Shown piece after piece: positions 16,226-25,296 of a DNA stretch of 33,587 nt (positions are counted from its first letter, which is position 1; the number at the start of each line of letters is the position of its first letter). Below the pieces are notes generated by a model. That model saw only the letters and a list, made by a program, of their open reading frames with translations, had not been told where the DNA came from and did not search any database. A program made the position numbers and the translations under genes. Source of the DNA: a bacterium D16-51 (GTDB taxonomy: Bacteria; Bacillota; Clostridia; Lachnospirales; Lachnospiraceae); the NCBI GenBank assembly GCA_003612285.1, contig RAYE01000058.1, positions 1 to 33,587 on the forward strand. Direction: 5' to 3'.

Positions 16226-17527
16226 CTAAGCAATTTCTCCTTCTGCCTCTTTCACTGCTCCGTTCTTTGAAGGTAAGTAACGGACTTCATTGTTCTGGAG
16301 AATCAGCTTTGGCTGTTCCTCACCCAAAACCGCTTTTTCCGTAATAATGCATTCTTTAATATCTTCATCCGAAGGCACTTCAAACATAGCGTCCATTACA
16401 ACCGATTCTATAATGGCGCGCAGTCCCCTCGCTCCCGTTTTTCTTTCAAATGACTTCTTTGCCACTGCCCTAATCGCATCCTTTTCAAATGTCAGCTTAA
16501 CGCAGTCCATTTCAAAAAGCTTCTCATACTGTCTGGTAATGGCATTTTTCGGCTCAACCAGAATCCTCATAAGGGCGTCTTCATCCAATAAATCCAAAGC
16601 CACCGTTACCGGCACACGGCCAATCAGCTCAGGAATCAGGCCAAATTTTACCAAATCCTCCGGAAGTACCTTCTTAAAGAGTTCGCCTACATTATCATCC
16701 ACATTCACACCAAGTTCTTTATTAAACCCAATTGCCTTTTTGCCGATGCGGGAACCAATAATGCCGTCTAATCCATCAAATGCCCCGCCGCAGATAAATA
16801 AAATATCTGTTGTATCCAGCTGGAAAAATTCCTGATGTGGGTGCTTTCTCCCGCCCTGCGGCGGAACGCTGGCTACCGTCCCCTCTAAAATTTTCAATAG
16901 CGCCTGCTGGACGCCCTCGCCGGACACATCACGCGTAATCGAAACATTTTCCCCTTTCCGGGTAATCTTGTCAATTTCATCAATATAGATGATTCCATGC
17001 TCTGCACGTTCCATATCGTAGTCAGCTGCCTGAATAATCTTGAGCAGAATATTTTCAACATCTTCACCGACATATCCTGCCTCTGTAAGCGCCGTCGCAT
17101 CCGCAATCGCAAATGGGACATTCAATATCTTTGCCAATGTCTGCGCCAAAAAGGTTTTTCCGGAACCAGTCGGCCCAAGCATCAGTATATTGCTTTTCTG
17201 AAGCTCCACATCCACACTCTTCTGTGAAAGGACACGTTTATAATGATTATAAACTGCAACAGACAGAACTTTTTTTGCCTCTTCCTGCCCAATTACATAA
17301 TCATCCAGAAATTCCTTAATTTCTTTTGGCCTTAGTAAATTAATGTCAGAACTGGTATCATATCTGGCATCGCCATCATTGTATTCTTCTTCAATAATTT
17401 CAGAACACAACTCAATACACTGGTCGCAAATATACACGCCAGGTCCTGCTATCAGCTTGTGCACCTGATTTTGCGTTTTCCCGCAAAAAGAGCATTTTAA
17501 CTTTCCCTCATCTTTTTTACCCGCCAT
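16226..17527 (-). CDS. clpX: ATP-dependent Clp protease ATP-binding subunit ClpX
   Basis: The 433-residue protein has the N-terminal zinc-binding domain (Cys12, Cys15, Cys34, Cys37: CSFC...CDQC), Walker A GPTGSGKT (about 118-125), Walker [11 protein letters not shown], and an IGF loop ([10 protein letters not shown]) that docks on ClpP. Full length for the family. It unfolds tagged proteins and feeds them to ClpP. The frame is open to 17539, but GGAG with a six-base spacing favours the ATG at 17527 (MAGKKDEGK). It lies 84 bp after clpP and is followed by a terminator before lon. Confidence 0.98.
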   Translation of the reverse strand: MAGKKDEGKLKCSFCGKTQNQVHKLIAGPGVYICDQCIELCSEIIEEEYNDGDARYDTSSDINLLRPKEIKEFLDDYVIGQEEAKKVLSVAVYNHYKRVLSQKSVDVELQKSNILMLGPTGSGKTFLAQTLAKILNVPFAIADATALTEAGYVGEDVENILLKIIQAADYDMERAEHGIIYIDEIDKITRKGENVSITRDVSGEGVQQALLKILEGTVASVPPQGGRKHPHQEFFQLDTTDILFICGGAFDGLDGIIGSRIGKKAIGFNKELGVNVDDNVGELFKKVLPEDLVKFGLIPELIGRVPVTVALDLLDEDALMRILVEPKNAITRQYEKLFEMDCVKLTFEKDAIRAVAKKSFERKTGARGLRAIIESVVMDAMFEVPSDEDIKECIITEKAVLGEEQPKLILQNNEVRYLPSKNGAVKEAEGEIA

Positions 17528-17585
17528 TTTCATCTCCATTCCCGCACAGAAAACCTGTGCCCAAATTACCGGTTCTTTCCCCTGT

Positions 17586-17608
17586 TTTTCCAGATACTTT
17601 CTGGAAAA
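17586..17608. repeat. hairpin between clpP and clpX
   Basis: TTTTCCAGA (17586-17594) and TCTGGAAAA (17600-17608) form a 9-bp stem with a 5-nt loop in the 84-bp gap. On the minus strand no T-run follows it, so it is more likely an mRNA stability or processing hairpin than a terminator. Confidence 0.5.
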
Positions 17609-17611
17609 AGG

Positions 17612-18199
17612 CTATTTCCGGTTGGCAACAATCTCATCAATCAGGCCGTATTCTTTTGCTTCGCTGGCCGTCATATAATTATCCCGCTCTGTATCTGCAG
17701 CAATTACATCCAGCGGCTTTCCGGTATTTTCAGCAAGAATCTGATTCAGGCGTTCCCTTGTCTTTAAAATCTGCTCTGCAACAATCCTGATTTCTGTCTC
17801 CTGCCCCTTTGCGCCGCCAGACGGCTGGTGAATCATAATTTCAGCATTTGGCAGGGCAAAACGTTTGCCTTTTGTACCGCCTGCCAGTAAAAAAGCACCC
17901 ATGCTGGCAGCCAGTCCCATGCAAATTGTAGATACATCGCATTTTACATAATTCATTGTGTCATAAATTGCAAAACCTGCACTGACAGAGCCTCCCGGGC
18001 TGTTAATATATAACTGGATATCTTTTGCCGGGTCCTGTGACTCCAGAAACAGCATCTGTGACACTACCAGGCTTGCAACATCATCATTTACTTCATTAGA
18101 CAGCATAATAATCCTGTCCTGTAAAAGCCGCGAATAAATATCGTATGAACGCTCCCCGCTGCTTGTTTTCTCAATAACATAAGGAATACTATATCCCAT
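17612..18199 (-). CDS. clpP: ATP-dependent Clp protease proteolytic subunit
   Basis: The 195-residue protein is a canonical ClpP. The catalytic triad is visible as Ser99 ([11 protein letters not shown]), His124 ([10 protein letters not shown]) and Asp173 (DTERDNYM). The N-terminus [20 protein letters not shown] is the axial-loop region. It forms the barrel-shaped protease that works with ClpX, encoded next on the same strand. TTGGAGG precedes the ATG. It follows tig with 95 bp between, as in many Firmicutes and Proteobacteria. Confidence 0.99.
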   Translation of the reverse strand: MGYSIPYVIEKTSSGERSYDIYSRLLQDRIIMLSNEVNDDVASLVVSQMLFLESQDPAKDIQLYINSPGGSVSAGFAIYDTMNYVKCDVSTICMGLAASMGAFLLAGGTKGKRFALPNAEIMIHQPSGGAKGQETEIRIVAEQILKTRERLNQILAENTGKPLDVIAADTERDNYMTASEAKEYGLIDEIVANRK

Positions 18200-18250
18200 A
18201 ATCTATGCCTCCAATCATGCCGCACCTATGGTACAGACGTCCAATGTGAA

Positions 18251-18286
18251 ACGCCAGTCAGCAAACCGGTAACTTATGACTGGCGT
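18251..18286 (-). terminator. hairpin between tig and clpP
   Basis: ACGCCAGTCA (18251-18260) pairs perfectly with TGACTGGCGT (18277-18286) around a 16-nt loop, just past the tig stop. On the minus strand only TTTC follows, so termination would be weak and partial readthrough into clpP is expected. Confidence 0.45.
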
Positions 18287-18294
18287 CTAAAAAC

Positions 18295-19581
18295 TTATTT
18301 TTCTGCCGCTGCTTCTACAACAAAATCAACTGCTTTCTGTACGGCAATATCCATACGTACCTGCTTCATCTCATTCTCGCCCATCATTTCTTTAAGCTTG
18401 TCAGGCTCCATCTGGTACATCCCTGCCATACTCTCAATTTCTTTTTCAACATCCTCTTCAGATGTTTCAATCCCTTCTGCCTCTACAACAGCTTCCAGCA
18501 CCAGACGGCTCTGGATGCGTTTTAATGCCTGCGGCTGTATCTCCTCTAGCAGTGCCTGCTGCGTCATGCCTGTAAACTGCATATACTGTTCTACAGAAAG
18601 TCCCTGGGCCTGCAGGTTCTGTGCAAATTCCTGAACCATCTGGCGCGTCTGTGCGTCCACCATCGGATCAGGGATTTCCATCTGTGCATTTTCAATAATC
18701 TTATTTACAACATCTTCTTCTACGGCCCGTTTCGCAGCCTGTTCCTTAGATTCACAGAGCTTCTTTTTCATATCTTCTTTGTACTCTTCCAGAGTATCGC
18801 AGTCAGATACATCCTGTGCAAAGTCATCATCTAACTCTGGCAGCTCTTTCATCTTAATCTCATGGATTTTAACCTTAAACACTGCAGGCTTGCCCTGAAG
18901 CTCTTCTGCCTGGTACTGGTCCGGGAAGGTAACGTTTACCTCAACCTCATCGCCAATCTTTTTGCCAATTAACTGCTCTTCAAATGTATCAATGAAAGAA
19001 TGAGAACCAAGTACAAGAGAATAATCCTCTGCCTTTCCACCTTCAAACGGCTCACCGTCACAATATCCGTCAAAATCAATAATAACAGTATCGCCATCCT
19101 GTGTTTCCCTGTCGTCAACTGTAATCATACGTGAATTTGACTCCCTGACACGGTCAATCGCCTCATCAACATCTTCCTGCGTAACCTCAACCGACTGTTT
19201 CTCTACCTCTATTCCTTTGTATTCACCAAGTGTAACCTCCGGCTTTACTGCTACCAATGCAGTAAAAATAAAAGGCTTTCCCTTCTCAACCTGCTCCACG
19301 CTGATTTCAGGCTGTGCCACAATCACAAGCCCGCTCTCCTTTGCAGCGCTCTCATAAGCATCCGGAATAATCATGTTAGCGGCGTCCTCATAGAAAATAC
19401 CAGAACCGTACATCTTCTCAACCATTGCACGCGGTGCTTTCCCCTTACGGAAGCCAGGCAGGGAAATCTTACTTCTGCTCTTCTGGTAAGCCTTGTCGAC
19501 TGCAGAATCAAATTCTGTAGAATCAACTTCTATTGTAAGCTTTGCCATACTCTTTTCTAACTTTTCTACCTGTACACTCAT
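18295..19581 (-). CDS. tig: trigger factor (ribosome-associated chaperone and peptidyl-prolyl isomerase)
   Basis: The 428-residue protein has the N-terminal ribosome-binding domain with the signature loop SLPGFRKGKAPRAMVEKMYG (about 40-59), a central FKBP-type isomerase domain (about 150-240, with VIIDFDGYCDGEPFEGG), and the helical C-terminal chaperone arms. It binds beside the peptide exit tunnel and helps new chains fold. AAGGAGG lies upstream of the ATG. It leads the tig-clpP-clpX-lon-ysxC run and has a clear promoter at 19638-19667. Confidence 0.98.
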   Translation of the reverse strand: MSVQVEKLEKSMAKLTIEVDSTEFDSAVDKAYQKSRSKISLPGFRKGKAPRAMVEKMYGSGIFYEDAANMIIPDAYESAAKESGLVIVAQPEISVEQVEKGKPFIFTALVAVKPEVTLGEYKGIEVEKQSVEVTQEDVDEAIDRVRESNSRMITVDDRETQDGDTVIIDFDGYCDGEPFEGGKAEDYSLVLGSHSFIDTFEEQLIGKKIGDEVEVNVTFPDQYQAEELQGKPAVFKVKIHEIKMKELPELDDDFAQDVSDCDTLEEYKEDMKKKLCESKEQAAKRAVEEDVVNKIIENAQMEIPDPMVDAQTRQMVQEFAQNLQAQGLSVEQYMQFTGMTQQALLEEIQPQALKRIQSRLVLEAVVEAEGIETSEEDVEKEIESMAGMYQMEPDKLKEMMGENEMKQVRMDIAVQKAVDFVVEAAAEK

Positions 19582-19637
19582 TCTTAAATTTCCTCCTTAA
19601 TATCACACGGGATTTTCCCGCAAGTCCACATTTATAT

Positions 19638-19667
19638 AATATAGCATGATACCTTTCATAAAAGCAA
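19638..19667 (-). promoter_or_regulatory. tig promoter
   Basis: On the minus strand TTGCTT (19662-19667) and TATATT (19638-19643) are 18 bp apart, with an extended TGC before the -10. The leader of about 50 nt carries a small CGGGA-TTT-TCCCG hairpin. No CtsR or CIRCE-type operator was seen. Confidence 0.65.
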
Positions 19668-19692
19668 GGGATTTGTTGAAAAAACTTCGTGA

Positions 19693-21036
19693 TTATTCAA
19701 CAGCATGCCCCTTCTTATGTAAGACGGCAACTACTTCCTCCACATACTGGCGGCAAAGTTCCTCTGTCCCAGCCTCAACCATGACACGGATAACAGGTTC
19801 TGTACCACTTTCCCTAAGAAGAATCCGCCCCTCGCTCCCAAGGGCCTTTTCTGCCTTCTGCACTGCCGCCAGCACATCTTCATCCTGTCTTGCCGCAGGT
19901 TTATCGGCAACCCTTACATTCTTTAAAAGCTGCGGATAAATCTTTAACTCCTTCCGAAGTTCTGAAAGCTTTGCCTTCTTTTCCAGCATAACCTCCATTA
20001 ACATCAGCGATGTCAAAACGCCATCCCCTGTCACGGCATATTTGCTGAATATAATATGGCCTGACTGCTCCCCGCCAAGGGAATGCCCGTTTTCCACCAT
20101 ATTGGCATTGACATATTTATCCCCCACTGCTGTTTTCTCATAGGAAATCCCTTTTTTATCCAGCGCTTTATACAGCCCCAGGTTTGACATTACTGTAGTA
20201 ACAACCGTATTATTATTTAATTCGCCCTTTTCTTTTAAATAACACCCGCAAAGATACAAAATCGCATCCCCATCAATTACTTCCCCTTTGTCATCCACAG
20301 CTAGACAGCGGTCTGCATCCCCGTCATAGGCAAATCCAATATCCAGATTCTTTTCTTTTACAAATGCCTGCAGCTTTTCAATATGCGTAGAACCGCAGCC
20401 ATCATTGATATTTGTTCCGTCCGGGTCCATCCCAATCGTATATGTTTTTGCGCCCAGCGCATCAAAAACACCCTTTGCTACAGAATAAGACGAGCCATTT
20501 GCACAGTCCAGCCCAACACGTATATTTTTAAAAGAACGTGTCGCAAGGGACATCAGATAGCCGATATACCTGTGCCGCCCAATCGCATAATCCACTGTAC
20601 AGCCAATATTTTCCCCTGTGGCAAGCGCAAGGTCATCTTCCTGCCTGTCAATATATTCTTCAATCTTTTCTTCAATCTCTGCCTCAAGCTTGTGGCCATT
20701 CCCATTAATTACCTTAATGCCGTTGTCATAATATGGGTTATGGCTTGCAGAAATCATTATCCCACAGTCAAACTGTTCCGTGCGGACCACATACGAAACG
20801 CTTGGCGTCGGCGTTACATGCAAAAGGTACACATCCGCCCCGCTTGCCGTAAGCCCTGCCGCAAGCGCATCCTCAAACATATAGCTGGAACGCCTTGTAT
20901 CTTTTCCAATAATAATCCTCGCTTTATGCTCCTGCCCGTAATACCAGCCTAAAAACCTTCCAACCTTATATGCATGCATAACGTTCAAATCAACATTCGC
21001 TTCCCCACGGAACCCGTCTGTACCGAAATATTTCAA
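19693..21036 (-). CDS. glmM: phosphoglucosamine mutase
   Basis: The 448-residue enzyme converts glucosamine-6-phosphate to glucosamine-1-phosphate, a step towards UDP-GlcNAc and peptidoglycan. The N-terminal KYFGTDGFRGEAN, the active-site Ser98 in ISASHNPYYDNGIK, the metal loop DGDADR, the sugar-binding loop GGEQSGH and the phosphate loop RESGTEPVIRVMVE are all present. I chose a TTG start at 21036: it gives the standard family N-terminus and length (448, as in Bacillus subtilis) and has AAAAGGGGG eight bases upstream. An ATG seven codons earlier and the longer frame to 21093 lack a ribosome binding site and would overlap the promoter region. Confidence 0.97.
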   Translation of the reverse strand: MKYFGTDGFRGEANVDLNVMHAYKVGRFLGWYYGQEHKARIIIGKDTRRSSYMFEDALAAGLTASGADVYLLHVTPTPSVSYVVRTEQFDCGIMISASHNPYYDNGIKVINGNGHKLEAEIEEKIEEYIDRQEDDLALATGENIGCTVDYAIGRHRYIGYLMSLATRSFKNIRVGLDCANGSSYSVAKGVFDALGAKTYTIGMDPDGTNINDGCGSTHIEKLQAFVKEKNLDIGFAYDGDADRCLAVDDKGEVIDGDAILYLCGCYLKEKGELNNNTVVTTVMSNLGLYKALDKKGISYEKTAVGDKYVNANMVENGHSLGGEQSGHIIFSKYAVTGDGVLTSLMLMEVMLEKKAKLSELRKELKIYPQLLKNVRVADKPAARQDEDVLAAVQKAEKALGSEGRILLRESGTEPVIRVMVEAGTEELCRQYVEEVVAVLHKKGHAVE

Positions 21037-21077
21037 CTGATTATCCCCCTTTTCCATAAAAATCTCAACAACGGTTA

Positions 21078-21106
21078 ATTGTAGCATATTCACTTTACGA
21101 AATCAA
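21078..21106 (-). promoter_or_regulatory. glmM promoter
   Basis: On the minus strand TTGATT (21101-21106) and TACAAT (21078-21083) are separated by 17 bp, with an extended TGC. The leader is short (about 35 nt to the TTG start) and no glmS-type ribozyme or other riboswitch fits in it. Confidence 0.7.
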
Positions 21107-21175
21107 TTCCCGAATCTGTACTTATGCAAGCAAGATTACTAAATAATAAGTAACTGCGCCAAAATTTATATCTAA

Positions 21176-21207
21176 GAAATTGCGCCATGTTTATTATGGC
21201 GCAATTT
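21176..21207. repeat. perfect 12-bp hairpin, end of a structured intergenic element
   Basis: AAATTGCGCCAT (21177-21188) and ATGGCGCAATTT (21196-21207) form a perfect 12-bp stem with a 7-nt loop. On the plus strand it is followed by TTA, which is terminator-like, yet no plus-strand gene lies upstream. The same GAAATTRCGCCA motif reappears inverted at 21364-21375, so this may be one end of a small element. Confidence 0.7.
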
Positions 21208-21261
21208 TTAAAAATAACCCATCAATTATAGCGCATGATATTTTTAAACTTGTTACACTTT

Positions 21262-21352
21262 AAAAAAGGTGCGAAGCCTTCCCAGGCTCGAAAACACCTC
21301 GCCAGGTAAGGCTACTGCCGCACCTAAGAAGAACGCAAAACCAGCGTTCTTC
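21262..21352 (-). ncRNA. candidate structured RNA ending in an intrinsic terminator, unidentified
   Basis: Read on the minus strand there is a perfect 9-bp hairpin (GAAGAACGC at 21344-21352 with GCGTTCTTC at 21328-21336), then an AGGTGCG/CGCACCT stem (21319-21325 with 21268-21274) enclosing an AGCCTT/AAGGCT stem (21308-21313 with 21275-21280) and an inner GGC/GCC helix with a tandem G-A mismatch. The outer stem is followed by TTTTTT, as in a Rho-independent terminator. I do not recognise an Rfam-type consensus. It may be a small RNA, or the distal terminator of the deacetylase transcript reading antisense through the XRE gene. Apart from this element, its flanking repeats and the glmM promoter, nothing is seen in the 415-bp gap. 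Confidence 0.5.
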
Positions 21353-21369
21353 ACACTGAAAATTGGCGT

Positions 21370-21423
21370 AATTTCCTATAACTAAAAAAATGTACCACTA
21401 CGATTACAGCAATTTCCTATGAC
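21370..21423. repeat. 13-bp direct repeats before the XRE regulator gene
   Basis: AATTTCCTATAAC (21370-21382) and AATTTCCTATGAC (21411-21423) differ at one base and are 41 bp apart, about four helical turns. The second copy ends about 15 bp before the ribosome binding site of the XRE gene, so they are candidate autoregulatory operators. Confidence 0.5.
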
Positions 21424-21451
21424 ATAAAAAACAGCACAAAGGAGCTTGCCT

Positions 21452-21799
21452 ATGAAGGACCAATATGCATTATCAAAAGAAGAATTTGGGCTGCGGCTTG
21501 CCAAATTACGGGAAGGCAAGGGCGTCAGTGCAAGGCAGATGAGCCTGGAAATCGGCCAGAACAAAAATTATATTAATTCCATAGAAACAGGGCATAATTA
21601 TCCCACAATGAGCAATTTCTTTGATATCTGCGAATACTTAAAAATTACGCCGCAAAATTTTTTCCAAAATGACGAAGCCCCTACTATGGAACAAAGCGAA
21701 TTTTTCCAGATTGCCTACAGCCTGCCTCCCCATAAATTCCATCATCTTTTCCTTCTGGCAAACGACCTGCTTGACATAGAGGAATATAACGATTACTGA
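21452..21799 (+). CDS. XRE family helix-turn-helix regulator
   Basis: The 115-residue protein has an XRE/Cro-type helix-turn-helix (about 10-65), with the recognition region VSARQMSLEIGQNKNYINSIETG and the following YPTMSNFFDICEYLKITPQNFF. The C-terminal 45 residues are not recognised. The ATG at 21452 has AAAGGAG seven bases upstream. It is transcribed towards the polysaccharide deacetylase gene; the two stop codons are 4 bp apart. Direct repeats upstream could be its operators. It has no obvious toxin partner or phage neighbour here, so its targets are unknown. Confidence 0.88.
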   Translation: MKDQYALSKEEFGLRLAKLREGKGVSARQMSLEIGQNKNYINSIETGHNYPTMSNFFDICEYLKITPQNFFQNDEAPTMEQSEFFQIAYSLPPHKFHHLFLLANDLLDIEEYNDY

Positions 21800-21803
21800 A
21801 CTG

Positions 21804-22613
21804 TTACTGCTTTTCTCCAAAATGGCAGGGCCTTTCCCGTTCAGACAACGTCTGGAACGAATACCCATTTGCCTTTAATTCCTGTATTAAGGGCCTTAAA
21901 ACTTCTAAAGTCGATTTGCAGGCTGCAGAATCATGCAGCAATATAACCGGGTCATCATATTTTAAATAATCCTTACGCACGTTTGAAAGGATGGAATCCG
22001 GCGACGGGCATCCCACACTGTCTTCCCCGCTTACATTCCAATCTGCATATCCAAGCCCCTCTTTCTTCATTTCTTCTACTACACTGTCCTTATATCCCCG
22101 CACATAGGAATTTGTGCTTCCCCAAGGAAAACGGAACAGCTTTGGGCTGATTTTCAGCTTTGTTTCCAGACACTGCCTTGTCTTTTCCAAATCCTGGCAG
22201 TAAGCCGCCCCGGAACAATATATTTTATCCGCCACATGGCAATACGTATGAAGCCCAATCTCATGCCCGTCTTTTACCTCCTGCCGCACAACATCAACCA
22301 GATCCCCATCCACCTGCTGCCCGATTAAAAAAAAGGTGGCATGTACATCCTCCTCCTTTAATATTTTTAAATATTCCTTTGTAAGGACACTTGGCCCGTC
22401 ATCAAAAGTCAGATAGGCAACTTTCTGCCCTGCGCTGTTTTCCCCTTTCTCCCCTTCCCTAGCTTCCTGCCCCTTGCTATGATGGATTGCAGCAGATATG
22501 CCAATTACCTCTTTCCCTGAAAAAAGCATCCCCGCCATCACCATACAGAGCAGTACCAGGCATACTGCCTGCCCTGCCCTTTCCCTCCAGCTTTTCTTCT
22601 GCTTCCCTTTCAT
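21804..22613 (-). CDS. polysaccharide (peptidoglycan N-acetylglucosamine-type) deacetylase, NodB homology domain
   Basis: The 269-residue protein has a basic N-terminus and one hydrophobic helix (about 15-35, signal anchor or signal peptide), then a NodB domain (about 63-255). The carbohydrate esterase 4 motifs are visible: TFDDGPS (69-75, metal Asp72), HTYCH (122-126, metal His122 and His126), RFPWGS (161-166), DWN (191-193) and LLHD (225-228, catalytic His227). The usual RxPGGS has Trp in place of one Gly. Such enzymes remove acetyl groups from cell-wall or surface glycans, often giving lysozyme resistance. GGAGGC precedes the ATG. It is divergent from cellobiose phosphorylase and converges on the XRE gene. 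Confidence 0.93.
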   Translation of the reverse strand: MKGKQKKSWRERAGQAVCLVLLCMVMAGMLFSGKEVIGISAAIHHSKGQEAREGEKGENSAGQKVAYLTFDDGPSVLTKEYLKILKEEDVHATFFLIGQQVDGDLVDVVRQEVKDGHEIGLHTYCHVADKIYCSGAAYCQDLEKTRQCLETKLKISPKLFRFPWGSTNSYVRGYKDSVVEEMKKEGLGYADWNVSGEDSVGCPSPDSILSNVRKDYLKYDDPVILLHDSAACKSTLEVLRPLIQELKANGYSFQTLSERERPCHFGEKQ

Positions 22614-22655
22614 TTCTGCCTCCGTCTTTCAGACCTTTCAGTAGTATATCTATGC

Positions 22656-22684
22656 TTGCTTTTCCCTAAAAATTACGATATACT
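22656..22684 (+). promoter_or_regulatory. promoter of cellobiose phosphorylase
   Basis: TTGCTT (22656-22661) and TATACT (22679-22684) are 17 bp apart, 54 bp before the ATG. No clear catabolite-responsive (cre) element was seen. A small GCC-GAAA-GGC hairpin sits just before the ribosome binding site. Confidence 0.6.
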
Positions 22685-22737
22685 TTTATCAATCTAGCAG
22701 AAATAACTTATGCCGAAAGGCAGAATGGAGGAGATTT

Positions 22738-25179
22738 ATGAAATTTGGTTACTTTGACGACCCAAACAGGGAGTATGTCATTACTACCCCAAAAACACCA
22801 CTTCCATGGATTAATTATCTAGGAAGCAACAGCTTCTTTTCTTTAATTTCCAATACCTGTGGTGGCTACAGCTTTTATAAGGATGCAAAACTGCTTCGTT
22901 TGACACGCTACCGCTACAACAACATTCCGAATGATGAAGGCGGGCGTTATTATTATGTAAAGGAAGGGGACTCTGTATGGAATCCTGGCTGGCAGCCAGT
23001 CAAAACGGAACTGGATTCCTATGAATGCCGCCATGGAATGGGCTACAGCCGCTTTACATCCAGCAAAAATGAACTGCAGGCTTCTTTACTTGCATTTGTC
23101 CCGCTAAACGACAATTGTGAAGTAAACCAGCTTACATTTACAAACAACTCTTCATCCGAAAAAACATTTACTATTTTTTCCTATATTGAGTTCTGTCTCT
23201 GGAATGCAATGGATGATATGACAAATTTCCAGCGCAACTTAAATATTGGCGAAGTAGAAGTGATTGATTCAACCATTTACCATAAAACAGAATACCGCGA
23301 ACGCCGGAACCACTATGCTGTATTTTCTGTAAACAGTAAAATCGACGGGTTTGATACGAGCCGTGATGAATTTCTAGGCGCTTACCGCAGCGTCACAAAC
23401 CCGCAGGTTGTAGAAGAAGGGAAAGCACATAATTCCATTGCAAGCGGATGGTCGCCAATTGCTTCGCAGCAGATTCAGGTAACATTAGCGCCGGGTGAAT
23501 CCAAAAGCTTTATCTTTGTCCTTGGCTATTGTGAAAATCCGGTAGATGAGAAGTTTACGGCACAGGACGTTATCAATAAAAAACCTGCTGATGAACTTCT
23601 TGCCAAATTCCAGACGGATGGGCAGGTAGAAGCGGCGCTTACAGAATTAAAGGAATACTGGGAACATCTCCTTTCCAAATTCACAGTATCTTCCGACGAA
23701 GAAAAACTTGACCGCATGGTAAATATCTGGAACCAGTACCAGTGCATGGTAACCTTTAATATGTCGCGTTCTGCTTCCTATTATGAGTCAGGCATCGGAC
23801 GCGGGATGGGCTTCCGTGATTCCTGCCAGGATCTTCTTGGCTTTGTCCACCTGATTCCGGAACGTGCAAGGGAAAGAATTATCGACATTGCTTCTACCCA
23901 GTTTGAAGATGGCAGCTCCTACCACCAGTACCAGCCATTGACGAAAAAGGGAAATGCCGATATTGGAACTGGATTTAATGATGACCCGCTCTGGCTGATT
24001 GCCTGCACCTCCGCTTATATCCGTGAAACAGGCGACACCTCTATTTTAGAGGAAATGGTGCCGTTTGACAACGATGCCTCCAAAGCCCAGACGCTCATGG
24101 AACACCTAAAACGTTCCTTTAACTATATTGCAACACATAAAGGACCGCATAACCTTCCATTAATCGGACGTGCTGACTGGAATGACTGCCTGAACTTAAA
24201 CTGCTTTTCTGAGCAGCCTGGAGAATCTTTCCAGACATTTGGTCCAGACAATGGAGTTGTCGCAGAATCTGTCTTTATTGCCGGCATGTTTGTAAAATAC
24301 GGAAAAGAATACGCTGACCTGTGTTCCTTTACAGGAGACCAGGCCGAAGCAGACCGTGCGTTAAAAGAAGTGTCTGCAATGAACGATGCTGTATTAAAAG
24401 ACGGCTGGGACGGAAAATGGTTCCTCCGCGCCTATGATGCACAGAGCCGCAAGGTAGGTTCCAAAGAATGTGAAGAAGGCCAGATTTATATTGAGCCACA
24501 GGGCTTCTGCGTCCTTGCCGGCATTGGCGTAGAAAGCGGGGAAGCAAAGGAAGCGCTTGATTCTGTCAAAGAAAAACTTGATACAAAATATGGTATTGTA
24601 TTGCTGCAGCCACCGTATACCCGTTATCATGTAGAACTTGGCGAAATCTCTTCTTACCCGCCAGGGTACAAAGAGAACGCCGGAATCTTCTGCCACAATA
24701 ACCCTTGGATTTCCTGTGCAGAAACAGTACTTGGACGCGGCAACCGGGCATTTGAGATTTACAAAAAAACCTGCCCTGCCTATATTGAAGATATCAGTGA
24801 GATACACTGCACAGAGCCTTATGTATATTCACAGATGATCGCCGGAAAAGACGCCCATTTCTTTGGACAGGCAAAAAACAGCTGGCTGACTGGCACAGCA
24901 GCATGGACATTTGTAAATGTATCCCAGTACATCTTAGGCGTTGTCCCAACCCTTACCGGGCTGAGCATTGACCCTTGCATCCCTTCTGAAATGGGCAATA
25001 AATTTACGATGACACGTAAATACCGCGAAGGCATTTACCATATCACCGTAGAAAACCCTGGCCAGGTGGAAAAAGGCGTTGCAAAACTTGTCGTTGACGG
25101 CAAAGAACTGACTGGGACAACTATTGTTCCATATGAAAAAGGAAAAGAAGAATATAATGTAACCGTCGTAATGGGCTAA
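22738..25179 (+). CDS. cellobiose phosphorylase (glycoside hydrolase family 94)
   Basis: The 813-residue cytoplasmic enzyme splits cellobiose with phosphate into glucose-1-phosphate and glucose, which saves ATP during growth on cellulose or beta-glucan products. The sequence follows clostridial cellobiose phosphorylases throughout: start [16 protein letters not shown], the [10 protein letters not shown] block (about 184-193), [22 protein letters not shown] (about 344-365), and [12 protein letters not shown] (477-488), where Asp483 should be the general acid. The ending DPCIPSEM and GVAKLVVDG is also typical. GGAGGAG lies four bases before the ATG. It stands alone, without a visible cellobiose transporter, although an AraC-type regulator lies elsewhere in the window. 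Closely related cellodextrin or other GH94 phosphorylases are less likely because of the end-to-end similarity and length. Confidence 0.95.
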   Translation: MKFGYFDDPNREYVITTPKTPLPWINYLGSNSFFSLISNTCGGYSFYKDAKLLRLTRYRYNNIPNDEGGRYYYVKEGDSVWNPGWQPVKTELDSYECRHGMGYSRFTSSKNELQASLLAFVPLNDNCEVNQLTFTNNSSSEKTFTIFSYIEFCLWNAMDDMTNFQRNLNIGEVEVIDSTIYHKTEYRERRNHYAVFSVNSKIDGFDTSRDEFLGAYRSVTNPQVVEEGKAHNSIASGWSPIASQQIQVTLAPGESKSFIFVLGYCENPVDEKFTAQDVINKKPADELLAKFQTDGQVEAALTELKEYWEHLLSKFTVSSDEEKLDRMVNIWNQYQCMVTFNMSRSASYYESGIGRGMGFRDSCQDLLGFVHLIPERARERIIDIASTQFEDGSSYHQYQPLTKKGNADIGTGFNDDPLWLIACTSAYIRETGDTSILEEMVPFDNDASKAQTLMEHLKRSFNYIATHKGPHNLPLIGRADWNDCLNLNCFSEQPGESFQTFGPDNGVVAESVFIAGMFVKYGKEYADLCSFTGDQAEADRALKEVSAMNDAVLKDGWDGKWFLRAYDAQSRKVGSKECEEGQIYIEPQGFCVLAGIGVESGEAKEALDSVKEKLDTKYGIVLLQPPYTRYHVELGEISSYPPGYKENAGIFCHNNPWISCAETVLGRGNRAFEIYKKTCPAYIEDISEIHCTEPYVYSQMIAGKDAHFFGQAKNSWLTGTAAWTFVNVSQYILGVVPTLTGLSIDPCIPSEMGNKFTMTRKYREGIYHITVENPGQVEKGVAKLVVDGKELTGTTIVPYEKGKEEYNVTVVMG

Positions 25180-25212
25180 TAACAGCCACTGTAGTGACAA
25201 CATATATAAGGT

Positions 25213-25238
25213 GCTGTAATTTATAATTAAATTACAGC
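25213..25238. repeat. AT-rich hairpin after cellobiose phosphorylase
   Basis: GCTGTAATTTA (25213-25223) and TAAATTACAGC (25228-25238) form an 11-bp perfect stem with a TAAT loop, directly before the main terminator. No T-run follows, so it may protect the 3' end of the mRNA. Confidence 0.6.
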
Positions 25239-25241
25239 CCT

Positions 25242-25276
25242 AAAAAGGTATCGGCCATATGGCCGATACCTTTTTT
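25242..25276. terminator. strong bidirectional terminator between convergent genes
   Basis: AAAAAGGTATCGGCC, ATAT, GGCCGATACCTTTTTT is an essentially perfect palindrome with a T-run on both strands. It lies between the stop of cellobiose phosphorylase (plus strand) and the stop of the convergent gene at 25297. Confidence 0.95.
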
Positions 25277-25296
25277 AACCCTATCCCAGATGTAAT

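Noticed and set aside
20383-20952. Plus-strand open frame of 189 codons inside glmM
   Set aside because: It is fully antisense to a strongly conserved gene, lacks a ribosome binding site and has no recognisable domain.
21281-21307. tRNA-like T-arm (minus strand TTTTCGAGCC)
   Set aside because: No acceptor stem, anticodon arm or CCA fits around it; the region folds as a nested hairpin instead.
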